Part shown: in pieces, positions 33,565-41,891 of the stretch
Numbering within the stretch: the first letter of the stretch is position 1
Layout: each line of letters opens with the position of its first letter
Origin: Undibacterium hunanense
Lineage (GTDB): Bacteria; Pseudomonadota; Gammaproteobacteria; Burkholderiales; Burkholderiaceae_D
Assembly (NCBI RefSeq): GCF_014284335.1
Contig: NZ_JACOGF010000018.1
Coordinates: 33,263 to 97,262, forward strand
DNA length: 64,000 nucleotides
Direction of reading: 5' to 3'
Notes under the pieces: generated by a model
Databases searched by the model: none
What the model was told of the DNA's origin: nothing
Seen by the model: only the letters and a program-made list of their open reading frames with translations
Made by a program: the position numbers and the translations under genes

Positions 33565-34545
33565 TCAGTAGAATTTCTTCAAATCCATGCCTGAATACAG
33601 GGATGCCACTTCGCTATAACCGTTGAACATCAGCGTCTTGCGTTTGCGTGCCAGGAAGCCGTCTTCACCGATGCGGCGCTCAGACGCCTGCGACCAGCGC
33701 GGATGATCAACATCAGGATTGACGTTGGAATAAAAACCATATTCACTGGGTGCCGCCAGATTCCACGCTGTACGCGGCTGGTCTTTGGTAAAACGGATTT
33801 TGACGATAGACTTCGCCGATTTGAAACCATATTTCCACGGCAAGACCATGCGCACCGGTGCTCCATTCTGGTTCGGCAAGACTTCACCATACATGCCAAA
33901 GGTCAGCAAGGCCAGTGGGTGATTTGCTTCATCCATGCGCAAGCCTTCCACATATGGCCATTCCAGCACCGGGCTACGCAAGCCAGGCATCTGCTTCTTG
34001 TCTTCAAGGGTGATAAATTCGATATAACGGGCGTTGCCGGTAGGTTCCACCTTCTTGATCAGGTTGGACAGGGAATAACCTGTCCATGGAATGACCATCG
34101 ACCAGCCCTCGACACAACGCAGGCGGTAAATACGTTCTTCCAGCGGTGCCAGCTTCATCAGGCTGTCCAGATCCAGCACCATGGGCTTTTTGACTTCCCC
34201 TTCTATGCTGACACTCCAGGGACGCGGTTTTAAGGTATTCGCCATCACGGCCGGGTCAGCCTTGTCGGTACCAAATTCATAGAAATTATTGTAAGTCGTC
34301 GCATCCTTGTAGGCGGTTTTCTTTTCCATCAAGGCATAGGCAGGATTGGCGTTCGCCGCCAGTTTCTGGGCACCGGCAGTCTGGGCAAACGCTTCACGAT
34401 TGCTCATTTCAAACAAAGCCGTACCAGCAATAGAGCCCAGCGCCATCTTGCGAATGAATTCGCGGCGCGAGTCAAACACGGCACGTGGCGTGATTTCGGA
34501 AGAGAAAGGCAGGTCTATGCCATTGGGACTACGTTTGATCAGCAT
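33565..34545 (-). CDS. msrP: Protein-methionine-sulfoxide reductase catalytic subunit MsrP
   Basis: Periplasmic molybdopterin enzyme reducing methionine sulfoxide in proteins. 326 residues with a twin-arginine signal (SRREFIRK, 27-33; cleavage near AFA-QT), and the molybdenum-ligating Cys144 in YRLRCVEGWSMVIPWTG. The oxidoreductase molybdopterin fold continues to NGAPVRMVLPWKYGFKSAKSIV. Placed directly before msrQ on the same strand. Confidence 0.96.
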   Translation of the reverse strand: MLIKRSPNGIDLPFSSEITPRAVFDSRREFIRKMALGSIAGTALFEMSNREAFAQTAGAQKLAANANPAYALMEKKTAYKDATTYNNFYEFGTDKADPAVMANTLKPRPWSVSIEGEVKKPMVLDLDSLMKLAPLEERIYRLRCVEGWSMVIPWTGYSLSNLIKKVEPTGNARYIEFITLEDKKQMPGLRSPVLEWPYVEGLRMDEANHPLALLTFGMYGEVLPNQNGAPVRMVLPWKYGFKSAKSIVKIRFTKDQPRTAWNLAAPSEYGFYSNVNPDVDHPRWSQASERRIGEDGFLARKRKTLMFNGYSEVASLYSGMDLKKFY

Positions 34546-34655
34546 GATGAACTCCGTGGTTGAGACTGGCAGAATAGTGATTGGACATCACTGTTCTGCC
34601 CTAGTTTCTCATGAGTCGCAGAATTCTGCTGATCCTTACAAATTAAAAGCAGAAC

Positions 34656-35804
34656 TTACAGAGTGCCGTACGAATGCAGGCCGGACAGGAACATATTCAC
34701 GCCCAGGAAGGCGAAAGTGGTCACCAGCAAACCAACCAGCGCCCACCATGCAGCAACCTGGCCACGCAAGCCCTTCATCAGGCGCATATGCAGCCAGGCG
34801 GCATAATTCAGCCAGACGATCAGTGCCCAGGTTTCTTTCGGATCCCAGGACCAGTAACCGCCCCAGGCTTCGGCCGCCCACAAGGCGCCCAATATGGTTG
34901 CAATGGTAAAAAAGGCAAAACCGACGGCAATCGCCTTGTACATGACATCATCCAGCACTTCCAGCGCCGGCAGGCGGTCTACCAGATAACCTTTGGATTT
35001 GATCAGATACGCCATCGCTACCATCGCTGCCAGAGAAAAAGTCCCATAGCCAATAAAATTGGCCGGTACATGGATTTTCATCCACCAGCTTTGCAGGGCT
35101 GGTACCAGTGGCTGGATTTCAGCCGCATCACGCGTGACCGTGTACCAAAACAGGAAACCCACTGCCGCCGTGATGATCAGCAAGACAAAGGCACCCAGTT
35201 GACGCGTCGCATATTGCTGCTCATAGTACAAATAGAACAGCGCGGTAATCATGGAAAACAGGATGAACACTTCATACAGATTCGACACCGGGATATGGCC
35301 GACATCTGCACCGATCAAATACGATTCATACCAGCGCACCAGCATGCCGGTGAAACCCATGACCACGGCAGCCCAGCACAGGGAAGAACCAACTGACGAG
35401 CCAAAATCGGAACGGGCAATCAGCCCACCCCAGTAAAACAGGGTAGACAGGCAAAAGAACACACTCATCCATAAAATCGCTGACTGACTCGACAGCAGGT
35501 ATTTCAGGAAAAATTTCTTGTTGGCCATATCCAGCGAACCGCCATACAGCTGTATCGCCAGCAAACTGAGCAGGGCCAGCACCAGCAGCAATGGCCTGAC
35601 CGGCTTCCAGTACCAGCCCAGCCAGGCAAATGTGGGGGCTGCCAGCAGAATGATGGCCTTTTCATAACCATCCATATAGCTGCCAAAACGGCTAAAGGCA
35701 AACAGGGACGCCATGCACAAGGCAACGGCATAGACCCAGTCAACGATAGACAGTCGTTTGAAAAAGCCCTGATAAGGCGTGTAATTCTGTGTGATTTCCA
35801 TCAT
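34656..35804 (-). CDS. ccsB: Cytochrome c biogenesis protein CcsB/CcsA family (haem handling, System II)
   Basis: A 382-residue multi-helix inner-membrane protein that carries and delivers haem for System II cytochrome c maturation. The tryptophan-rich WWD signature is present as WGGYWSWDPKETWALIVW, with flanking His residues in helices. ATG 35804 with AGGGG nine bases upstream is chosen over an ATG three bases later. It works with the ResB/Ccs1 protein encoded just upstream; naming of the pair (CcsA or CcsB) varies between databases. Confidence 0.92.
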   Translation of the reverse strand: MMEITQNYTPYQGFFKRLSIVDWVYAVALCMASLFAFSRFGSYMDGYEKAIILLAAPTFAWLGWYWKPVRPLLLVLALLSLLAIQLYGGSLDMANKKFFLKYLLSSQSAILWMSVFFCLSTLFYWGGLIARSDFGSSVGSSLCWAAVVMGFTGMLVRWYESYLIGADVGHIPVSNLYEVFILFSMITALFYLYYEQQYATRQLGAFVLLIITAAVGFLFWYTVTRDAAEIQPLVPALQSWWMKIHVPANFIGYGTFSLAAMVAMAYLIKSKGYLVDRLPALEVLDDVMYKAIAVGFAFFTIATILGALWAAEAWGGYWSWDPKETWALIVWLNYAAWLHMRLMKGLRGQVAAWWALVGLLVTTFAFLGVNMFLSGLHSYGTL

Positions 35805-35854
35805 ATTTCCCCTGAACCAAGCTTGTCTGACCATATGTACAACAGTGTAGTCGA

Positions 35855-38020
35855 TTACGATGCGTCCTGTTTTGCCGTATCGGCAGGTTGCGTCGTCAAT
35901 TGCTTCAAATGCTGCTGAAGTTGTTCAAATTCCTTATCAAAATCCAGAGTTTTTCTTTGTGAACTCAATGCCATCAAGGCATGTGCACCAGCCCCGTTGT
36001 CCTTGACCCAAACCCATAACCTGCGCTCGCGGATATAGAACATGGCAAACACGCCCATCACCAGGAACAAACAGCCCAGATAAACCACTTTCTTGCCAGG
36101 CGAACGTGTGACTTGCAATACCGAAGCCTTGATCTCGTCAAAACCTGTCATTTGCAAGAATACCGGCGCACCGTAGAAGTAAGAATCAGATATCGCACCT
36201 GTTGCCAGTTGCAGGAAGCGCGCATGTTTTTCATCCAGCTCCAGCGTTGGCAAACCATCTTTTTCACGCGCCACCAGCCATAAATCCCACATACTGCCAT
36301 TCAGAATCTTCATGAATACATCGGCAGCCTTGGTCTGTTCCGCTACCGGTATCTGCTCCAGGAATTTGGAAATCGCCACAAACCCGGCCTGCTGAGCATC
36401 TCCGGCAAAAATGCTCAGGCTCTTCCTGGCGGATTCGGTCAATTGCAGTTGCACCTGTTCCACATTTGCCACATTCGGTGGCAACGCCCGTCTGGCATAG
36501 CGCTGCGCAGCAAGTTCACGCAATTCAGGATTATTCACTGCCGCACGCAGACGCATCCATTCCTTGACGGTATCATCATCATCCGCCGGTATGCGCAGAT
36601 AGCGGAATGCTTCTGACGGCGAATCCCGCGTGCCAGCCAAGATCATATAGGCGCCATCGATCAGTACCGACTGCATGTAGTTATGAAATTCCCTGGCCTG
36701 GCCAGTTTTGTCGCGCAGCTTGTATTGCAGGCTGGGCCCGACATTTTTCAAATCTTTGTTATTCGCATTTTTTGCCGCAGAGCCCAGATGTTTATCCAGA
36801 TCGGCACTGAATTGCTGGTTAAAGCCCTGATTCGCGTTGACCGCACGCACATCTGAACCATTGCGCGCCATATTTTCGACGTTAAAGGGACGGAAACCCG
36901 ACCACTCTATCGAATAATCAATGCCATTTGCCATTTTCAAAGGCGTATTACCGCCGACTTCACCATTCAGATCAAAGGTCTCGGCAGAACCGCCGGACAT
37001 AGGATAAGCCTTCAGCTTCAGGCGGCTGCCGCCATCTTCAAAACTGGACTGGTAGACTGCAATACCCTTGTAAATCAGGGGATCATTGACCTTGATAGTG
37101 GAAGAAAAGGATTTGCCGGTCTCGTGATCCGTTACCTCAACGTCACTGGCAAACAGCTTGGGCATGCCGGTGGAATAAAAATCAATGGTGAATTTTTTCA
37201 GCTTGATGGTAAATGGCAGGTCCTGAATCAGCACCCCGGTTGCCTGCGGCAGGATGGCAGTGCTGCTACTGGCCCCTTCGGGGATCATGGTATTGCCACG
37301 GAAACTGGGATTCGCCAGCGACAGCCGGTGCTGCTCGGGAATTTTGGCGATGATGCCACTGCCCTCAAAGGGCACCTTGCCCATGAACCATTGCTGGAAA
37401 CGGATAGGCAAGTCGGAATCAAGCAAACCACCTACGCAGATAATCACTATCGCGCTGTGCGCAAAGATATAACCCCATTTGTTTGCCGCGCCCTGTTTGG
37501 CAACAATCAGGCTGGCACCGTCCTTTTCCACGACCTTGTAGCGATAACCGACACGGCCCAGATGGGCTAATACACTGCTTATTACCTGGGTGCGTGCATT
37601 ACTGCTATGCCATTCAGAACGATGATGGAAGTTGCGCAACGACTGCTCGCGTACATTGTCACGCCAGCTACGCATGTCTTTCAACATCTTCGGTGCATTA
37701 CGGATCAGACACAGCGATGTCGATAACACCAGAAAAGTCATGATCAGCAAAAACCACCATGCTGAATATACGGAATACAGACTGAGTTTATTGAAAATCT
37801 CAAACCAGAAAGGACCAAACTGGTTAACGTAGTTCGGCATCGGTTCATTTTGCTTGAGCACCGTGCCTATCACCGAGGCAATGGCGATCAGGGTCAGCAA
37901 ACTGATGGCAAAACGCATGGAAGACAGCAATTCCACCGTCTCCGCCACCCACGCCTGCCGGGTTTGAATCTTTAAACCACCCGTATCCGTTAGCTGTTCG
38001 CTATCTATCTTGTTGTCCAT
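35855..38020 (-). CDS. resB: ResB/Ccs1-like cytochrome c biogenesis protein
   Basis: 721-residue partner of the CcsA/B protein in System II. Three N-terminal membrane helices (LLSSMRFAISLLTLIAIASVIG; YSVYSAWWFLLIMTFLVLSTSLC; WGYIFAHSAIVIICVGGLLD), a large periplasmic domain, and a final helix (VVYLGCLFLVMGVFAMFY) before a basic tail match the ResB family. It is thought to hold apocytochrome thiols reduced and present haem. It starts just after the 143-bp palindromic element and precedes ccsB by 50 bp. Confidence 0.94.
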   Translation of the reverse strand: MDNKIDSEQLTDTGGLKIQTRQAWVAETVELLSSMRFAISLLTLIAIASVIGTVLKQNEPMPNYVNQFGPFWFEIFNKLSLYSVYSAWWFLLIMTFLVLSTSLCLIRNAPKMLKDMRSWRDNVREQSLRNFHHRSEWHSSNARTQVISSVLAHLGRVGYRYKVVEKDGASLIVAKQGAANKWGYIFAHSAIVIICVGGLLDSDLPIRFQQWFMGKVPFEGSGIIAKIPEQHRLSLANPSFRGNTMIPEGASSSTAILPQATGVLIQDLPFTIKLKKFTIDFYSTGMPKLFASDVEVTDHETGKSFSSTIKVNDPLIYKGIAVYQSSFEDGGSRLKLKAYPMSGGSAETFDLNGEVGGNTPLKMANGIDYSIEWSGFRPFNVENMARNGSDVRAVNANQGFNQQFSADLDKHLGSAAKNANNKDLKNVGPSLQYKLRDKTGQAREFHNYMQSVLIDGAYMILAGTRDSPSEAFRYLRIPADDDDTVKEWMRLRAAVNNPELRELAAQRYARRALPPNVANVEQVQLQLTESARKSLSIFAGDAQQAGFVAISKFLEQIPVAEQTKAADVFMKILNGSMWDLWLVAREKDGLPTLELDEKHARFLQLATGAISDSYFYGAPVFLQMTGFDEIKASVLQVTRSPGKKVVYLGCLFLVMGVFAMFYIRERRLWVWVKDNGAGAHALMALSSQRKTLDFDKEFEQLQQHLKQLTTQPADTAKQDAS

Positions 38021-38036
38021 ACCGTCCAGTATTCGC

Positions 38037-38179
38037 TAAGAACCTGCTTACGATCTGTAGCGAGCGTCAGCGGGGAGAAGAGCAGCGCAAAAAGCGGAAT
38101 GTACTCTAGTACATGAGCATTTTGAGCAGCGCATGAGCCCCGATCACGCCCGCGCAGTAAGATCGCAACAGGTTCTAAG
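38037..38179. repeat. 143-bp imperfect palindromic element between cytochrome c4 and resB
   Basis: The two ends are imperfect inverted repeats: AGAACCTGCTTACGATCT at the left pairs with AGATCGCAACAGGTTCT at the right, and CGGGG/CCCCG pair further in. Near the middle is TGTACT/AGTACA, and GAGCAGCGCA occurs twice in direct orientation (38080 and 38124 region). The whole can fold into one long cruciform or RNA hairpin. It has no coding potential and lies directly between the c4 terminator and the resB start. Confidence 0.78.
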
Positions 38180-38209
38180 AAAAAAGGGGATGGCAAATTG
38201 CCACCCCCT
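38178..38209 (-). terminator. Intrinsic terminator after cytochrome c4
   Basis: GGGGATGGCAA/TTGCCA-CCCC stem (38186-38207) followed on the minus strand by TTTTTTC. It lies about 25 nt beyond the c4 stop. Confidence 0.88.
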
Positions 38210-38233
38210 CCCATGTTTCTTTATTTTTTTGAA

Positions 38234-38932
38234 TTATTTCAAGCCAGCGACATAATCTGCAACGGCTTTCATTTCATCTTCTGACATCTTCTTGGCGATC
38301 GTCATCATCTGCGCGCTATTGCCACGTGCGCCAGCGATTTTCGCACCATCCATACGGGTTGCATTCTGAAAACCTGTCAACTGTGCAATCGTGTAATCCT
38401 GATGCTGACCAGCAATGCGCGGGAATTGTGCAGGAATACCGGCACCGTTCGGGCTATGACAGCCAGCACAGGCAGGAACATTCTTTTCGGCAATACCACC
38501 ACGGTAGATTTGCTTGCCCAGCTCAACGATGTCCTTGTTTTTTGCGGCGCCTGGTTTGGCTTTTTGTGTAGACAGATAAGCAGCAACATTTTTCATGTCG
38601 TCTTCTGTCATGGCCTTGGCGAATACCGACATGACTGCATTTTTGCGCGCGTCGCTCTTGAATTCACTGAGTTGTTTTACCAAATAGGCATCATGCTGAG
38701 CCGCCAGTTTAGGATTAGCAGCAATCGTGGAGTTACCGGCAGCGCCATGGCAGGATACACAAGCGGTAATACCGCGAGCGGCGTCACCGGCGCTATACAG
38801 TGCTTCGCCCTTGGCCGGGTCAGCTTTGGCTGGCTTGGCGGCTTCGTTGGCGTAGGCTACTGAAGCAAAAGAAGACACCGCCATAACGGCAATGCTGAAG
38901 GACTTGGACAACGACAGGAAAGCACGGTTCAT
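38234..38932 (-). CDS. Cytochrome c4 (dihaem c-type cytochrome)
   Basis: Periplasmic dihaem electron carrier, 232-residue precursor. Signal peptide ends VAYA-NE (residue 29); haem motifs CVSCH (58-62) and CAGCH (154-158) mark two similar domains, each with a later Met ligand candidate (AVMSVFAKAM and SAQMMTIAKKM). Such proteins donate electrons to terminal oxidases. The neighbouring resB and ccsB supply the maturation machinery for it. Confidence 0.95.
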   Translation of the reverse strand: MNRAFLSLSKSFSIAVMAVSSFASVAYANEAAKPAKADPAKGEALYSAGDAARGITACVSCHGAAGNSTIAANPKLAAQHDAYLVKQLSEFKSDARKNAVMSVFAKAMTEDDMKNVAAYLSTQKAKPGAAKNKDIVELGKQIYRGGIAEKNVPACAGCHSPNGAGIPAQFPRIAGQHQDYTIAQLTGFQNATRMDGAKIAGARGNSAQMMTIAKKMSEDEMKAVADYVAGLK

Positions 38933-39132
38933 TCAAACACCCTGAGACTAAATAATGGAAATCTGCCCTAATGGCGACGCATAGCTGCTAAGTTAGTGCC
39001 CATCAGAATGGGGCAAAAACGGGCATTGGATCATTGTTTTTATCGCTGCCCAATACCTAACCCCTTATTGTACAATAGCTTTCGGGCGTTTTTACTGCCT
39101 GATGTTGCATTTTTCCATTATTCCTTTCCTCT

Positions 39133-39888
39133 ATGTCTATCCTCTGGCAAGCCCGCTTCTTTACCACGGTGAATCATCTCCGTGATCTTCCGCGTACCCA
39201 TGTACCGGAAATTGCCTTCGCTGGCCGCTCGAATGCAGGCAAATCGACTGCAATCAATACCCTGTGCAATCAGAAGAAACTCTGCTTTGCCTCCAAAACA
39301 CCAGGGCGCACTCAGCATATTAACTATTTTTCAATTGGCGGCGCCCATGTCGGCCAACATCGCAAAGACGAAACCCGGGTGGATGAGATCCGTGCCCTGC
39401 TGGTCGACTTGCCGGGCTACGGCTATGCCGAAGTACCGGGCGCAGCCAAGCATCACTGGAATCAGTTGCTGGGTGCCTATGTACAGCGCCGCACCCAATT
39501 AGCTGCCCTGGTCCTGATCATGGATGCACGCCGCCCGTTTACGGACCTCGACATCCAGATGCTGGAATGGTTTGCCCCTACCGGCAGACCCATCCATTGC
39601 ATATTGACCAAGGCCGACAAACTTAATCGCAGCGAATGTACTGATGCTTTGCGCAAAGCCAAGGCAGTACTCGACAGTTACGTGGATGATGAAGGACCGT
39701 TGTTTCCTTTCAGTCTGCAATTGTTTTCTGCGCTGAAACGTATAGGTATAGAAGAAGCCGATGCCGCCGTGCAACGTCTGGTTGGCCTGGACCGTGATCC
39801 TGCTCTTGATACCGTCGATGCAAGCGAAGAAGCCCTTGAGCCTGATGCAGATGCAGCCGGCACCGGCGACCAGCCCGGCGCAGTGTAA
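39133..39888 (+). CDS. engB: Ribosome biogenesis GTP-binding protein EngB/YsxC
   Basis: Essential GTPase for 50S assembly. 251 residues with P-loop GRSNAGKST (31-39), switch I KTPGRTQHINYF, G3 DLPGYGYAEVPG, and G4 TKAD. Two departures from the compact form are visible: about 20 extra residues between switch I and G3 (GGAHVGQHRKDETRVDEIR) and an acidic C-terminal tail of about 40 residues (DASEEALEPDADAAGTGDQ). The first is also seen in shorter form in related Burkholderiales as far as I recall. Confidence 0.95.
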   Translation: MSILWQARFFTTVNHLRDLPRTHVPEIAFAGRSNAGKSTAINTLCNQKKLCFASKTPGRTQHINYFSIGGAHVGQHRKDETRVDEIRALLVDLPGYGYAEVPGAAKHHWNQLLGAYVQRRTQLAALVLIMDARRPFTDLDIQMLEWFAPTGRPIHCILTKADKLNRSECTDALRKAKAVLDSYVDDEGPLFPFSLQLFSALKRIGIEEADAAVQRLVGLDRDPALDTVDASEEALEPDADAAGTGDQPGAV

Positions 39889-39919
39889 AAAAACCCCGGC
39901 ATATTAGTCCATGCCGGGG
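39889..39919 (-). terminator. Hairpin after engB whose T-run faces the minus strand
   Basis: CCCCGGCAT/ATGCCGGGG 9-bp perfect stem. The seven A before it form a T-run on the minus strand, while the plus strand continues TAATAAC with no T-run. It therefore looks best for transcription coming leftward, although no minus-strand gene is seen to its right; it may still stop engB transcripts weakly. Confidence 0.6.
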
Positions 39920-40118
39920 TAATAACACCGTTACGAATAGGGACGCACGGTGCCCGCTCAGGGATGAAAAGCGGTAGGCCTGGAGACAGGCTCCAACCTG
40001 TACATTAAGATGTTGCAAGTTGAAAAAAGTTTCATTAATCTGCGTAAAATTCTTTTCATTTCTTTAAGTTGCCAGGCCATGAAGTCATGACGCTTATTTT
40101 TATGCCCGTGCTTATGTC

Positions 40119-40154
40119 CTTATTTGCGTCCTAATTTACGTACTTATTTACGTC
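40119..40154. repeat. Three 12-bp tandem repeats directly before hemB
   Basis: CTTATTTGCGTC, CTAATTTACGTA and CTTATTTACGTC abut each other and end 6 nt before the hemB start codon. Related GCTTAT...ATG words occur just upstream. The repeats take up the place where a ribosome site would be expected. Confidence 0.75.
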
Positions 40155-40160
40155 ACACTT

Positions 40161-41174
40161 ATGTCCACCATCAAACCAGCCCACTTCCCTGCGATACGTA
40201 TGCGCCGCATGCGCAAAGATGTATTTTCCCGCGCATTAATGCGCGAAAATATAGTCACCGTGTCTGACCTGATTTATCCGGTATTTGTCATTGATGGCGT
40301 CAATCAGCGTGAAAAAGTCGCTTCCATGCCCGGCGTTGAACGGGTTTCGGTTGATTTGCTGCTGGGTGTCGCCGAAGATTGCGTTGCCCTTGGCATACCT
40401 GTACTGGCATTGTTCCCGGCAATCAACCCAAGCCTGAAAACACCGGATGGCATCGAGGCCACCAACCCCAAAGGCCTGATCCCGCGCGCGGTGCGTGAGC
40501 TGAAAAGCCGCTTCCCGGAGCTGGGTATCCTGACCGATGTGGCACTCGACCCCTACACCAGTCACGGTCAGGACGGTTTGCTGAATGCAGACGGCTATGT
40601 GCTCAACGATGAAACCACGGACATGCTGGTGCGCCAGGCGCTGGTGCAGGCCGAAGCAGGCGTGGACGTAGTTGCCCCCAGCGATATGATGGATGGCCGT
40701 ATCGGTGCGATTCGTCAGGCACTGGAAAGCAATGATTTCATCCATACCCGCATCATGGCGTACTCTGCCAAATATGCGTCAGCCTTCTACGGGCCTTTCC
40801 GCGACGCGGTGGGCTCTGCTGCCAACCTGGGCAAAAGCGACAAGGCCAATTACCAGATGGACCCGGCGAACAGCAATGAAGCCCTGCGTGAAGTCGCGCT
40901 GGATCTGGCCGAAGGTGCTGACATGGTGATGGTGAAACCAGGCATGCCGTATCTGGATATCGTGCGCCGTGTAAAAGATGAATTCAAGGTACCCACCTTT
41001 GCCTATCAGGTCAGTGGTGAATACGCGATGATCAAAGCGGCAGCGCAAAATGGCTGGCTGGATCATAACAAGACCATGATGGAAACCATGCTGGCATTCA
41101 AACGTGCCGGTGCCGATGGCATCCTGACTTACTTTGCCCGCGACGTTGCCCGGTTACTCAAGCACGCAGGCTGA
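40161..41174 (+). CDS. hemB: Delta-aminolevulinic acid dehydratase (porphobilinogen synthase)
   Basis: Condenses two 5-aminolevulinate molecules to porphobilinogen for haem and other tetrapyrroles. 337 residues; the two active-site lysines sit in MAYSAKYASAFYGPFRDA and MVMVKPGMPYLD. The metal-site region reads DVALDPYTSHGQDGL without cysteines, which marks the magnesium-dependent, non-zinc type of Pseudomonas. No Shine-Dalgarno sequence precedes ATG 40161; a later ATG (MRRMRKD) would remove conserved sequence less convincingly. It lies near the cytochrome c maturation genes. Confidence 0.96.
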   Translation: MSTIKPAHFPAIRMRRMRKDVFSRALMRENIVTVSDLIYPVFVIDGVNQREKVASMPGVERVSVDLLLGVAEDCVALGIPVLALFPAINPSLKTPDGIEATNPKGLIPRAVRELKSRFPELGILTDVALDPYTSHGQDGLLNADGYVLNDETTDMLVRQALVQAEAGVDVVAPSDMMDGRIGAIRQALESNDFIHTRIMAYSAKYASAFYGPFRDAVGSAANLGKSDKANYQMDPANSNEALREVALDLAEGADMVMVKPGMPYLDIVRRVKDEFKVPTFAYQVSGEYAMIKAAAQNGWLDHNKTMMETMLAFKRAGADGILTYFARDVARLLKHAG

Positions 41175-41183
41175 TCTGCTGCC

Positions 41184-41891
41184 ATGTCCATCGCTATGCG
41201 TTCCGCCTTGATTGTGCTATTTGCCGTACTCGCGATTGCGGGTGCGGAACTTGGCGGCAGCATGGACGGCGCGCAATTCCTGCACTATGCATTCAAACCG
41301 CTGACCACACTCAGCATCTTTTTTCTTGCATTGCGCGCGCAGCCAGCAATCAATGTGCGTTACCGCCAGGCTATCCTGGTTGGCATCCTGTTTTCATTGC
41401 TGGGTGATATCTTCCTGATGCTGCCTGTCAGTCTGCTGCCCCAGGGATTTTTACTGGGTCTGCTGAGTTTTTTATTTGCCCACCTGTGTTTTTTACGTGC
41501 CCTGTGCAGCGACACTTCATTCTTTGCAAAACCACTGGTTTTCGCTGCACTGGCAGCACTCGGTGCAGCTCATCTGTTTGTGTTGTGGCCTGGTTTGCCA
41601 CCGGCCATGCGCATCCCTGTAGTGGCGTATGTCTGCCTGCTGTTGGCCATGTGCGCCCAGGCCATCAGTCGCGGCATCAGTCTTCGTACTGTGGATAGCC
41701 GCCTGGCAATGAGCGGTGGCATCTGCTTCATGCTGTCAGACACCATTCTGGCCTACAACAAATTTTATACCCCTATCCCGCATTCGCCCTTGCTCATCCT
41801 TGCCAGTTATTACCTGGCACTATGGCTGATAGCACGTTCAGTTCAAGCGTCTCCATCTGCGCACCAGGATCAAGGTCGGGATCATGCATGA
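41184..41891 (+). CDS. YhhN/TMEM86 family protein (lysoplasmalogenase-like)
   Basis: A 235-residue integral membrane protein with about eight helices. Family motifs SLLGDIFLML and GGICFMLSDTILAYNKF with conserved Asp residues are present. Characterised relatives (mammalian TMEM86B and a Legionella enzyme) hydrolyse the vinyl-ether bond of lysoplasmalogens, but activity here is inferred. It begins 9 nt after hemB and overlaps the next gene by 8 nt. Confidence 0.85.
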   Translation: MSIAMRSALIVLFAVLAIAGAELGGSMDGAQFLHYAFKPLTTLSIFFLALRAQPAINVRYRQAILVGILFSLLGDIFLMLPVSLLPQGFLLGLLSFLFAHLCFLRALCSDTSFFAKPLVFAALAALGAAHLFVLWPGLPPAMRIPVVAYVCLLLAMCAQAISRGISLRTVDSRLAMSGGICFMLSDTILAYNKFYTPIPHSPLLILASYYLALWLIARSVQASPSAHQDQGRDHA

